From contig JAGNZC010000015.1 in assembly GCA_017984635.1 (NCBI GenBank), forward strand, positions 1-61,516: 61,516 nucleotides of DNA, written 5' to 3'. Both the position numbers and the translations under genes were made by a program. The notes beneath the pieces were generated by a model. It made no database searches, was not told the DNA's origin, and was given only the letters and a program-made list of their open reading frames with translations. This stretch comes from Crocinitomicaceae bacterium. GTDB taxonomy: Bacteria > Bacteroidota > Bacteroidia > Flavobacteriales_D > Crocinitomicaceae. Below are positions 54,662-61,516 of the stretch, piece by piece (position 1 is the first letter of the stretch; every line of letters starts with the position of its first letter).

Positions 54662-55174
54662 TTAATTCATTGCATAATTATAATCTGGCAGCATTTCCAT
54701 TAATTTTTTTCGGGCAATAAAAATTCTACTTTTTACTGTTCCAATAGGTATGTCTAGAGTTTTTGAAATCTCTTTATACTTAAATCCATTGAAATGCATT
54801 TCAAATGGTTGTTTGTATTCAGCCCCTAATTTACTAATTTCTTTGTTAACCTCTTTCTCTAAAAGTTGATTTATTGGAGAATTTGATGAATCGGCAGAAG
54901 AATTGATGTAAACTAACTCTTTTGAATGATCAAAAATAGTTCCTGATTTAACCTTTCTTCGGTATTGATTGATGAATATATTTCGCATTATGGTAAAAAC
55001 CCAAGCCTTGAAATTTGTTTGCGGTGTATAATATTTTCGATAAGTAATTGCTTTCAGCAATGTTTCTTGCGTTAAATCTTTTGCATCATCATTGTTTCTG
55101 GTGAAACTTAATGCGAAAGAATGTAAATTACTTTCCAGTCCAATTAATGCATCATTAAATTCAATTGTTGACAT
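54662..55174 (-). CDS. RNA polymerase sigma-70 factor, ECF type
   Basis: About 170 residues from the ATG at 55174. Region 2 (about 20-90: LTQETLLKAITYRKYYTP, FKAWVFTIMRNIFINQYRR) and region 4 (about 120-165: LDIPIGTVKSRIFIARKKLM) are both present. ECF sigma factors direct stress regulons; here it probably drives its own operon and perhaps other light-stress genes. An earlier in-frame ATG at 55198 overlaps an operator half-site and was rejected. No anti-sigma gene is adjacent. Confidence 0.93.
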   Translation of the reverse strand: MSTIEFNDALIGLESNLHSFALSFTRNNDDAKDLTQETLLKAITYRKYYTPQTNFKAWVFTIMRNIFINQYRRKVKSGTIFDHSKELVYINSSADSSNSPINQLLEKEVNKEISKLGAEYKQPFEMHFNGFKYKEISKTLDIPIGTVKSRIFIARKKLMEMLPDYNYAMN

Positions 55175-55188
55175 AGCTACTATAATTT

Positions 55189-55253
55189 TGTTTAACATTT
55201 ACTTATACAAAGTTAAACAAAAATGTTTAACAAAAATTAAAAAAGATTAAACA
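55189..55253 (-). promoter_or_regulatory. Double inverted-repeat operator and promoter of the crt operon
   Basis: Four half-sites on the plus strand: TGTTTAAC (55189-55196), GTTAAACA (55212-55219), TGTTTAAC (55224-55231) and ATTAAACA (55246-55253). They form two convergent inverted pairs with 15 and 14 bp between halves. A -7 box TAACTTTG (minus; plus 55208-55215) overlaps the second half-site. A repressor bound here would block the promoter; the identity of the regulator (for example MerR/CarH-type) is inference. Confidence 0.6.
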
Positions 55254-55305
55254 AAATTAAAATTAACAGATTTTAGCACTTAAAAAAAGGCTGTTAATTG
55301 TTTGT

Positions 55306-56454
55306 TTAGTCAGCAATTACGCGAACTGCAGCCTTAACTTCGTGTGCTAATTTTTTCACAAATTCAATGTTGGATCCGGCAATAGTAATGTGACCCATTT
55401 TACGAAATGGTTTGGTTTTGGCTTTGCCATATAGATGTGGGTGGATTCCTGGTTGACCTAGATATTCATAAAGTCCTTCATAAAGAACGTTGCCTTCGAA
55501 TCCGTTTTCTCCTAACAAATTGATCATAGCACCTGCTTGAAGAATTTGTGTATTTCCTAGGTGCAAATTGAGAATTGATCTCAGATGTTGTTCGAATTGA
55601 GAAGTTGTATTGCATTCAATAGTATGATGGCCACTGTTGTGAGGTCGTGGTGCAATTTCATTAACTAAAAGTGTATGTTCTTTGGTGAGAAAAAACTCTA
55701 CTGCTAAAACGCCAACCATGTCCAATTTTTGAATCACATCGATTGCTATTTCTTGTGCTTTTTGATCGATTTCAGTTGATATATTTGCTGGAGCAAACAA
55801 AAATTCAACCAGATTTGCCGTTGCATTGAATTCACATTCAACAGTTGGGTAAACAGCAATTTCTCCTTGTTCGTTTCGGGCAACAATCACCGCTAATTCT
55901 TTGGTGAACGGAATCATTTGTTCAACGATACTTGCTTCTTTAAATCCTTTCGCAAAGTTATCAGATGATTGAATAGTTTGCACTCCTTTTCCATCGTATC
56001 CACCAGTTCTTAATTTTTGAACAAATGGTAAAAAATGAGAGTAATTATCCAATGATTCATTTTCTCCAACCAACTGAAATGGAGCAGTAGGGATGTTATT
56101 GTCTTCAAAAAATTGTTTTTGAATCCCTTTATCTTTTATTGTTTTAAGTACGTGTGGCTGAGGAAAAACTTTTACTCCTTTCGCTTCCAGTGCTTCTAAT
56201 GCTTCGATATTAACATTTTCTATTTCAACGGTTAAAACTGTTTTGTCATTACCGAACTTAAAAACTGCATCATAATCATTTAAAGAACCACATGTAAAAG
56301 AATGTGCTATCGCTTTACAAGGCGCTTCAGAATCAGGATCCATCACATGCACATGTAAATCAAAATTGATTGCTTCTTGAATAAACATTCTACCGAGCTG
56401 ACCTCCGCCAAGCATTCCAAGTTTAAAACTATCTCCGTACCATTTGTTTTGCAT
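55306..56454 (-). CDS. purK: 5-(carboxyamino)imidazole ribonucleotide synthase PurK
   Basis: ATP-grasp enzyme of de novo purine synthesis, making N5-CAIR from AIR and bicarbonate. 382 residues. N-terminal KLGMLGGGQLGRMFIQEA, the ATP-grasp segment FVQKLRTGGYDGKGVQ, and VEFFLTKEHTLLVNEIAPRPHNSGHHTIE. PurE is not in the window. Its message would be near-leaderless. Confidence 0.97.
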   Translation of the reverse strand: MQNKWYGDSFKLGMLGGGQLGRMFIQEAINFDLHVHVMDPDSEAPCKAIAHSFTCGSLNDYDAVFKFGNDKTVLTVEIENVNIEALEALEAKGVKVFPQPHVLKTIKDKGIQKQFFEDNNIPTAPFQLVGENESLDNYSHFLPFVQKLRTGGYDGKGVQTIQSSDNFAKGFKEASIVEQMIPFTKELAVIVARNEQGEIAVYPTVECEFNATANLVEFLFAPANISTEIDQKAQEIAIDVIQKLDMVGVLAVEFFLTKEHTLLVNEIAPRPHNSGHHTIECNTTSQFEQHLRSILNLHLGNTQILQAGAMINLLGENGFEGNVLYEGLYEYLGQPGIHPHLYGKAKTKPFRKMGHITIAGSNIEFVKKLAHEVKAAVRVIAD

Positions 56455-56458
56455 TGTA

Positions 56459-56466
56459 CAAAGATA
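56459..56466 (-). promoter_or_regulatory. Near-leaderless -7 element of purK (TATCTTTG)
   Basis: The box ends exactly 4 nt before the purK ATG, as at sufS and tlyA. Confidence 0.6.
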
Positions 56467-56533
56467 GTAGTGTTTTTTTTAGTGATTGATATGAATATCA
56501 ATAAAAAAGCAATGGAATTTTTATAAATAATTC

Positions 56534-56541
56534 TAACTTTG
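56534..56541 (+). promoter_or_regulatory. -7 element TAACTTTG of hpt
   Basis: Perfect TAnnTTTG, 19 nt before the GTG start at 56561. Confidence 0.55.
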
Positions 56542-56560
56542 TAAGACAAATACAAGGAAT

Positions 56561-57100
56561 GTGATTCAAATTAATGACAAATCATTTGACGTTTTTATTC
56601 AAGAAAGTGAAATTGCTGCTAAAATTTTAGAAATTTCATCAACGATAAACACGGAATATAAAGACAAAGAATTGGTCTTTATAGCTATTTTAAATGGTGC
56701 GTTTATGTTTGCTTCAGATTTGATGAAAAACATTACAATTCCTTGTGAAATATCCTTTGTTAAAGTAAGTTCTTACGAAGGTATGAGTACTTCAGGTCGC
56801 GTTGATGAATTAATAGGTTTGAATACAAATATTGAAAACAAACATGTTATCATCCTAGAAGATATTGTAGATACAGGAATTACGATTGATAAAATCCGTA
56901 CTCTTTTAACGATTGAAAATCCAGCATCCTTAAAAGTTTGCACATTGTTGTATAAGCCAAGTGCTTTTGCAGGAAAACACGCTCCAGAATTAGTCGGTTT
57001 TTCGATTCCGAACAAATTTGTTGTTGGTTATGGATTAGATTACGATGAAAAAGGAAGAAATTTAAAAGAGATTTATCAAATCAAAGAAAATAATAATTAA
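56561..57100 (+). CDS. hpt: Hypoxanthine phosphoribosyltransferase
   Basis: Purine salvage enzyme converting hypoxanthine or guanine with PRPP to IMP or GMP. 179 residues from a GTG start preceded by AAGGA at 56553-56557. PRPP-binding motif VIILEDIVDTGITIDK near residue 95 and FVVGYGLDYDEKGRNL are present. It is followed by adk after a 4-10 bp gap, so the two form a nucleotide unit. Confidence 0.95.
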   Translation: MIQINDKSFDVFIQESEIAAKILEISSTINTEYKDKELVFIAILNGAFMFASDLMKNITIPCEISFVKVSSYEGMSTSGRVDELIGLNTNIENKHVIILEDIVDTGITIDKIRTLLTIENPASLKVCTLLYKPSAFAGKHAPELVGFSIPNKFVVGYGLDYDEKGRNLKEIYQIKENNN

Positions 57101-57110
57101 AAAAGTGCGT

Positions 57111-57683
57111 ATGTTGAACATTGTTTTATTTGGACCTCCAGGAGCTGGAAAAGGAACACAATCGGAGCGATTGATTGAACAATATGGTTTGGTACATTTA
57201 TCAACTGGTGATGTATTCAGAGCAAATATTAAAGGAGAAACAGAATTGGGTCAATTAGCGAAAAGCTACATGGACAAAGGTCAATTAGTTCCAGATGAAG
57301 TTACGATCAATATGTTGCGTTCTGAAGTGATGAAACATGAAAATCCGGCTGGATTTATTTTTGATGGTTTCCCTCGAACTCATGCCCAAGCAACAGCATT
57401 AGATGCTTTTCTAGCTACTTTAAATACGGAGATCACAGTTATGTTGGCCTTGGAAGTTCAAGAAGAAGAATTAAAAGAGCGTTTGAAAAAAAGAGCTGAA
57501 GTAAGTGGACGTGCAGATGATGCAGATCCAGCTGTAATTCAAAACAGAATTCAAGTTTACAATAATGAAACGGCTCCAGTAAAATCATTTTATCAAGCGC
57601 AAAATAAGTTTACTGCCATTGATGGAATTGGTTCAATTGATGCCATTACAAATCGTTTGTTTACAGCAATCGATTCTTTATAA
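57111..57683 (+). CDS. adk: Adenylate kinase
   Basis: AMP + ATP to 2 ADP. P-loop FGPPGAGKGTQSERL at the start, the NMP-binding STGDVFRANI, FDGFPRT and the C-terminal RADDADPAVIQNRI. It has a short LID, giving 191 residues from the ATG at 57111; a GTG 6 nt earlier is possible. A strong terminator follows. Confidence 0.96.
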   Translation: MLNIVLFGPPGAGKGTQSERLIEQYGLVHLSTGDVFRANIKGETELGQLAKSYMDKGQLVPDEVTINMLRSEVMKHENPAGFIFDGFPRTHAQATALDAFLATLNTEITVMLALEVQEEELKERLKKRAEVSGRADDADPAVIQNRIQVYNNETAPVKSFYQAQNKFTAIDGIGSIDAITNRLFTAIDSL

Positions 57684-57696
57684 TTAGCTATTTTTT

Positions 57697-57730
57697 AGAA
57701 ATGCTAAGCTCATTCGGGCTTAGCATTTCT
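57697..57730 (+). terminator. Terminator after hpt-adk
   Basis: Thirteen-bp stem AGAAATGCTAAGC / GCTTAGCATTTCT, loop TCATTCGG, followed by TATTTT. Confidence 0.85.
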
Positions 57731-57751
57731 TATTTTATCCAATGATTATCC

Positions 57752-57759
57752 TACCTTTG
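57752..57759 (+). promoter_or_regulatory. -7 element TACCTTTG of obgE
   Basis: Perfect TAnnTTTG, 17 nt before the obgE ATG. Confidence 0.55.
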
Positions 57760-57776
57760 TAAAAAATTCCAATAAT

Positions 57777-58769
57777 ATGTCCTCAGATAATTTTGTAGAT
57801 TACGTTAAAATTCATTGTACTTCAGGAAAAGGTGGAGGCGGTTCTACGCACTTCCGTCGCGAGAAATACATTCCTAAAGGTGGTCCTGATGGAGGTGATG
57901 GTGGTCGAGGAGGGCATATTATTATTCGCGGTAACAAGCAATTATGGACTTTGTTACACTTGAAATTTAAAAAACACATCAAAGCTGGACATGGTGCACA
58001 TGGTTCTGGCAACTTAAAAACGGGTGGACAAGGTCAAGACGAGTACATTGAAGTTCCTTTAGGTACGATTGCGCGTGACATGGAAACAGGTGAAGTATTG
58101 TTTGAAATTACAGAAGAAGGAGAAGAAAGAATCATCCAGCAAGGTGGTCGAGGTGGAATGGGAAACACGAATTTCAAATCGTCAACCAATCGTTCTCCTC
58201 ATCATGCACAACCTGGTGAAGATGGTAGAGAAGGCTGGAAAATATTAGAATTAAAGGTCTTAGCAGATGTTGGATTAGTTGGTTTTCCAAATGCAGGTAA
58301 GAGTACTTTATTATCTGTTGTTTCATCAGCAAAACCTGAAATCGGAAATTATCCGTTTACAACGATTCGACCAAATTTAGGAATGGTTAATTACCGTGAT
58401 TATCGTTCATTTATTATGGCAGATATTCCAGGTATTATCGAAGGAGCGCATTTAGGAAAAGGATTAGGATTGCGTTTTTTACGTCACATTGAACGAAATT
58501 CTTTGTTGTTATTCATGATTCCTGCAGACAGCGATGATATTAAAAAAGAATACAACATCTTGTTGAATGAGTTAAAACAATACAATCCAGAATTGTTGCA
58601 CAAAGACCGTTTATTGGCAATCACAAAATGTGACATGCTAGACGAAGAGTTAACAGCTGCAATTAAAAAGGATCTTCCAAAAATTCCATATACATTTATT
58701 TCATCGTTGGCTCAAATGGGTTTAACCGAATTAAAAGATATGATTTGGAAGAAATTAAATGATGAATGA
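57777..58769 (+). CDS. obgE: GTPase ObgE/CgtA
   Basis: Ribosome-associated GTPase. N-terminal glycine-rich Obg fold (about 1-160: [34 protein letters not shown]), then the G domain with [11 protein letters not shown] near residue 170, [16 protein letters not shown] and TKCD. 330 residues, without a C-terminal OCT extension. Overlaps the PAP2 gene by 11 bp. Confidence 0.97.
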   Translation: MSSDNFVDYVKIHCTSGKGGGGSTHFRREKYIPKGGPDGGDGGRGGHIIIRGNKQLWTLLHLKFKKHIKAGHGAHGSGNLKTGGQGQDEYIEVPLGTIARDMETGEVLFEITEEGEERIIQQGGRGGMGNTNFKSSTNRSPHHAQPGEDGREGWKILELKVLADVGLVGFPNAGKSTLLSVVSSAKPEIGNYPFTTIRPNLGMVNYRDYRSFIMADIPGIIEGAHLGKGLGLRFLRHIERNSLLLFMIPADSDDIKKEYNILLNELKQYNPELLHKDRLLAITKCDMLDEELTAAIKKDLPKIPYTFISSLAQMGLTELKDMIWKKLNDE

Positions 58770-59343
58770 TTTTTTAGAAAATATTGATCGTTCTATTGTT
58801 TTAACTATAAATGGTTTAAATACGGCTTTTTTGGATGAATGTATGTGGGTGATTTCATCGAAAGCACTTTGGTATCCATTCTACGCTTTATTACTTTTTT
58901 TAGCCTATAAAAAATTAGCACGTAAGCAGTTTTTATGGTTTATACTTTTTGCTGTATTAAGTATTGCATGCGCCGATTTAATTTCAGTTCATTTCTTTAA
59001 AAATGTCTTTTTGCGTTACCGACCTTCTCATAATTTATTACTTGAGAACCACTTGCATTTTTACCTTAAGTCAAATGGTGAATTGTACAAAGGTGGAGAA
59101 TATGGTTTCATTTCCTCACATGCAGCTAATTTCGCAGCTTTATTCACGATAAGTTGGTTGGCATTAAAGCAATTTTATCCACGTTTAGTCTGGGTACTCA
59201 GTTTAATTTGTATCCTTGTATGTTTTAGTAGAATATACTTAGGTGTTCATTACTTATCGGATGTTTTTGTAGGAACGCTTGTTGGAATTGGTGTTGGATA
59301 TCTTCTTTTTAAAGCATACAGTGTGATTTCAAAAAACAGGTAG
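58759..59343 (+). CDS. PAP2-family phosphatase (membrane)
   Basis: 194 residues and about five helices. Lipid phosphatase motifs: KxxxxxxRP ([12 protein letters not shown]), SSHAAN (like PSGH) and [13 protein letters not shown]. Acts on lipid phosphates, possibly undecaprenyl pyrophosphate or phosphatidic acid. Start ATG at 58759 or 58762. Followed by crcB 1 bp later. Confidence 0.88.
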   Translation: MMNDFLENIDRSIVLTINGLNTAFLDECMWVISSKALWYPFYALLLFLAYKKLARKQFLWFILFAVLSIACADLISVHFFKNVFLRYRPSHNLLLENHLHFYLKSNGELYKGGEYGFISSHAANFAALFTISWLALKQFYPRLVWVLSLICILVCFSRIYLGVHYLSDVFVGTLVGIGVGYLLFKAYSVISKNR

Positions 59344-59344
59344 C

Positions 59345-59704
59345 ATGAATGGTTTGTTGATTTTTATTGGCGGAGGCTTAGGTAGTTTAGCTCGATATGG
59401 AGTAGGGCAAGTGAGTGCTAAATATACAGCGCTATCGTTTCCACTTGGAACGTTGATTTCGAATACTGTAGCTTGCGTTTTACTCGCATTTCTCGTCTAT
59501 ATCTTTCTACCTAAGAATCCAACTTATACATGGATGCAACCGTTATTAATTATTGGTTTTTGTGGTGGATTTAGTACTTTTAGTTCGTTCAGCAACGAAA
59601 CGATTCAATTGTTTCAACAAGGAAATGCTTCTATCGCAGTTCTGAATATTCTTGTTTCTTTAGGAACTGGATTTGGAATTATTTATTTGGCATCTACAAA
59701 ATAA
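59345..59704 (+). CDS. crcB: Fluoride ion exporter CrcB
   Basis: 119-residue, four-helix Fluc channel protein. Signature: GGGLGSLARYGVGQ at the N-terminus, FPLGTLISNTVACVLLAFL, and GFCGGFSTFSSFSNETIQLF with the polar TFSSF track. Dual-topology dimer expected. Last gene of the obgE-PAP2-crcB unit. Confidence 0.96.
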   Translation: MNGLLIFIGGGLGSLARYGVGQVSAKYTALSFPLGTLISNTVACVLLAFLVYIFLPKNPTYTWMQPLLIIGFCGGFSTFSSFSNETIQLFQQGNASIAVLNILVSLGTGFGIIYLASTK

Positions 59705-59720
59705 TATCCGAACCAATCGA

Positions 59721-61034
59721 CTACAATTCGATCGCGTCAATCATTTTTTCTAATTCGATTCTTTCTTTTTTCAAGGAATGTAAATCGCTTTTTCTCGCGT
59801 TCAATTTGGATTTCAATTGTGTGATTTCTTGAATGAAAAGATAACTCGCTAATCCAAATAAGCCAATTAGTAAGTAATATACGATACACAAGCTATAGCT
59901 TCCAATAAAAGAATGGAGGATAAAAATTACTGGAATATTTACTAATCCCATGACAATCATACCTACTAACATTTTTACAGATCCCCAAAAAACAGGACGT
60001 TTGAATGATTTTTCAGTAAAACGTTTCACCAAAAGATATGGAATCAAACAATGAATGAAACCTACTAGGGCAAAGGGTAATAAAAGTAAAGCTTTCAAAA
60101 AAGGTTTGAAAAAATTCAATTTCCCAGTTGAAGTTAAACCTGCAATCAACTCATCTTTGATTCCTTTTTGCTCCAGTTTTTGGTAATAAGCATTGGTTGC
60201 TATTTCTAAGGTTTCCAATTGTCCGCTTTCGGTTTCTTCTTTTTTATTGACCCAATTGGCTATTTTTTTTGAAAACTCCCATTTATTAAACAACGTTGTT
60301 TTTTTTGAATCAACATATGTAATTATACCTTTTTGAGCAATTTGGAGTATTTGTTCAGTAAGTTTAAACCAGCGTTCATTTTTAACATGAATGACTTGTT
60401 CTTCTAGAAGTTGTGCCATTCTATTGGTTACTTCTACAATTGTTTTGGAAGGGTTTTCTAAATATTTTTCTTTGTAGTCGTTTAAACAAATTTTTTCAGA
60501 TGTTTTTATAAAAACAACACTTCTCATTTTATTGGGTGCTTCATAATTTAAACCTGTTGCAGCCATGTAAATCGGTTTTTTCCAATTGGATTTTTCTAAG
60601 GTTAAAAAGCCGATTCGTGCGGCTCCTTTTTTGAGCGGCTTGAGTCTTCTTTCAAAAACATCATCCGTAAATCCTTCTCCGAATAAGAGTAAATTTCTTT
60701 TTTTAATTAAGAGATCTGCACACGTTTCAAATACTTGTTCATTGGCTGATTTGGTAGCAACACCATCTCGTTCTCGGTAAATCGGTAACATATGTGCTGC
60801 TCTGAAAATGGGTTGTGTCGCTTTGTTAAAAACATCTGCACGCGTCATAAAGAAAACTACAGGTTTGCGAATAGCCCCTAAAAGAAGAGGGTCCATAAAT
60901 GATGCTGGGTGATTACACACATAGATAGTGCTTCCAAAATATTCATTAGGAGTACCTTTTGTTTCAATCTTTCGATAAAATAACCGAAGGCTATAATTCA
61001 AAATTAATTTCAAGAAAAGATAAAATCCATGCAT
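59721..61034 (-). CDS. PlsC-like acyltransferase with C-terminal membrane segments
   Basis: 437 residues from ATG 61034; an earlier in-frame ATG (61082) lies upstream of a TATCTTTG box and is rejected. The acyltransferase domain holds NHPASFMDPLLL (NHxxxxD) and LFGEGFTDD, typical of 1-acyl-glycerol-3-phosphate acyltransferases. About four helices and a coiled tail follow. Transfers an acyl group in lipid synthesis; substrate unknown. Confidence 0.85.
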   Translation of the reverse strand: MHGFYLFLKLILNYSLRLFYRKIETKGTPNEYFGSTIYVCNHPASFMDPLLLGAIRKPVVFFMTRADVFNKATQPIFRAAHMLPIYRERDGVATKSANEQVFETCADLLIKKRNLLLFGEGFTDDVFERRLKPLKKGAARIGFLTLEKSNWKKPIYMAATGLNYEAPNKMRSVVFIKTSEKICLNDYKEKYLENPSKTIVEVTNRMAQLLEEQVIHVKNERWFKLTEQILQIAQKGIITYVDSKKTTLFNKWEFSKKIANWVNKKEETESGQLETLEIATNAYYQKLEQKGIKDELIAGLTSTGKLNFFKPFLKALLLLPFALVGFIHCLIPYLLVKRFTEKSFKRPVFWGSVKMLVGMIVMGLVNIPVIFILHSFIGSYSLCIVYYLLIGLFGLASYLFIQEITQLKSKLNARKSDLHSLKKERIELEKMIDAIEL

Positions 61035-61056
61035 ATTCAATCTGTATTTAAAGGGA

Positions 61057-61064
61057 CAAAGATA
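61057..61064 (-). promoter_or_regulatory. -7 element TATCTTTG of the acyltransferase gene
   Basis: Perfect TAnnTTTG on the minus strand; supports the ATG at 61034 (22-nt gap). Confidence 0.55.
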
Positions 61065-61141
61065 TAAATTAGAAATCAACATAGTATGGACTAATAACTT
61101 TTGCTGTTAGTTGATATTACCCATTAAAATCATTGTACTTT

Positions 61142-61149
61142 TACCTTTG
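61142..61149 (+). promoter_or_regulatory. -7 element TACCTTTG of ddl
   Basis: Perfect TAnnTTTG, 20 nt before the ddl ATG. Confidence 0.5.
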
Positions 61150-61169
61150 TATAATATAAATGTTCAAAT

Positions 61170-61516
61170 ATGAAGGTTGTTGGTATATTTTGTGGAGGTT
61201 TTTCATCGGAATTTGAGATTTCATTGAAAAGTGCTCAAACCATACAAGATCATTTCCCTAAAAATTATCAAACTGTTAAAATCGCAGTTGCTAAAACAGG
61301 ATGGAATGCTTTAATCGATGGGGAAATGTACCCTTTTGATTTGAATACTATGTCTTATACCATCAACGAACCAATTCATATCGATTTAGGAATCGTTTAT
61401 GTGCATGGCGATCCAGGTGAAAACGGAAAAATACAAGCCTTATTGGACATGCATGGAATTCCTTATTTGAATGCTGGAAGTTTAGCATCCGCTTTGTCTT
61501 TTGATAAATGGTATTG
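61170..61516 (+). CDS. ddl: D-alanine--D-alanine ligase (partial, 3' end off window)
   Basis: The first 115 residues are visible. The N-terminal domain matches Bacteroidota Ddl: MKVVGIFCGGFSSEFEISLKSA, VYVHGDPGENGKIQALLDM and GIPYLNAGSLASALSFDK, where the last two carry substrate-binding residues. The ATP-grasp domain lies beyond the edge. It makes D-Ala-D-Ala for peptidoglycan. Confidence 0.92.
   Translation, partial: MKVVGIFCGGFSSEFEISLKSAQTIQDHFPKNYQTVKIAVAKTGWNALIDGEMYPFDLNTMSYTINEPIHIDLGIVYVHGDPGENGKIQALLDMHGIPYLNAGSLASALSFDKWY

Noticed and set aside
55174..55198. ECF sigma factor start at 55198
   Set aside because: It overlaps an operator half-site and sits only a few bases from the expected transcription start; the ATG at 55174 fits better.

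Overview
The window is AT-rich (about one third G+C by eye) and comes from a member of Bacteroidota, most likely Flavobacteriales and perhaps a Crocinitomicaceae/Fluviicola-like lineage. The evidence is TAnnTTTG promoter elements (the Bacteroidetes -7 box) in front of many genes, GLPGLI and HYC_CC_PP family proteins, SusC-style TonB receptors with carboxypeptidase-like N-terminal domains, C-terminal type IX secretion (T9SS) sorting domains, and a flavobacterial carotenoid operon led by an ECF sigma factor. The genus is inference; the phylum is well supported.

Layout. 1-4805 (minus): head of the division/cell wall (dcw) cluster, mraZ-rsmH-ftsL-ftsI-murE, with murE cut by the window edge. 5109-12718 (plus): two membrane proteins, rplU-rpmA, serS, a lipoprotein, a TPR protein and msrA. 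12781-22333 (mostly minus): metK, a three-gene operon (HMA protein, TonB receptor, HYC_CC_PP protein) whose products all carry Cys-Cys pairs, nfu (plus), a GLPGLI/TonB-receptor pair and a lipoprotein. 22493-25115: an initiator tRNA whose 3' end and terminator are copied 2.5 kb downstream, enclosing an HTH protein, an AraC regulator and a short-chain dehydrogenase: a small integrated island. 25350-27110: a secreted beta-helix protein.

27096-33137 (minus): a sulfur/persulfide cluster with two TauE/SafE exporters (one truncated), a lipoprotein carbonic anhydrase, an outer-membrane porin, a persulfide-dioxygenase-like hydrolase fused to two rhodanese domains, a rhodanese lipoprotein and two small membrane proteins. 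Its three transcription units each start with the same promoter layout: a GTNAC-N4-GTNAC palindrome exactly 30 bp from a TTTG -7 element. This is the strongest candidate for an undescribed regulon here.

33200-46980: a kelch-like secreted protein, the GTPases era and der, ppx/ppk, fabF, the SUF genes sufS-sufE-DUF59, tlyA, a PTPS-family enzyme, folE and a BI-1 protein. 47037-49599: an aldo/keto reductase, an uncalled 32-residue membrane peptide and an RCC1-repeat T9SS protein between two near-identical terminator hairpins. 49632-55253 (minus): one tight light-protection operon (ECF sigma, crtI, crtB, idi, a second PTPS, photolyase, peroxiredoxin) behind two inverted-repeat operators. 55306-61516: purK, hpt, adk, obgE, a PAP2 phosphatase, crcB, an acyltransferase and the start of ddl.
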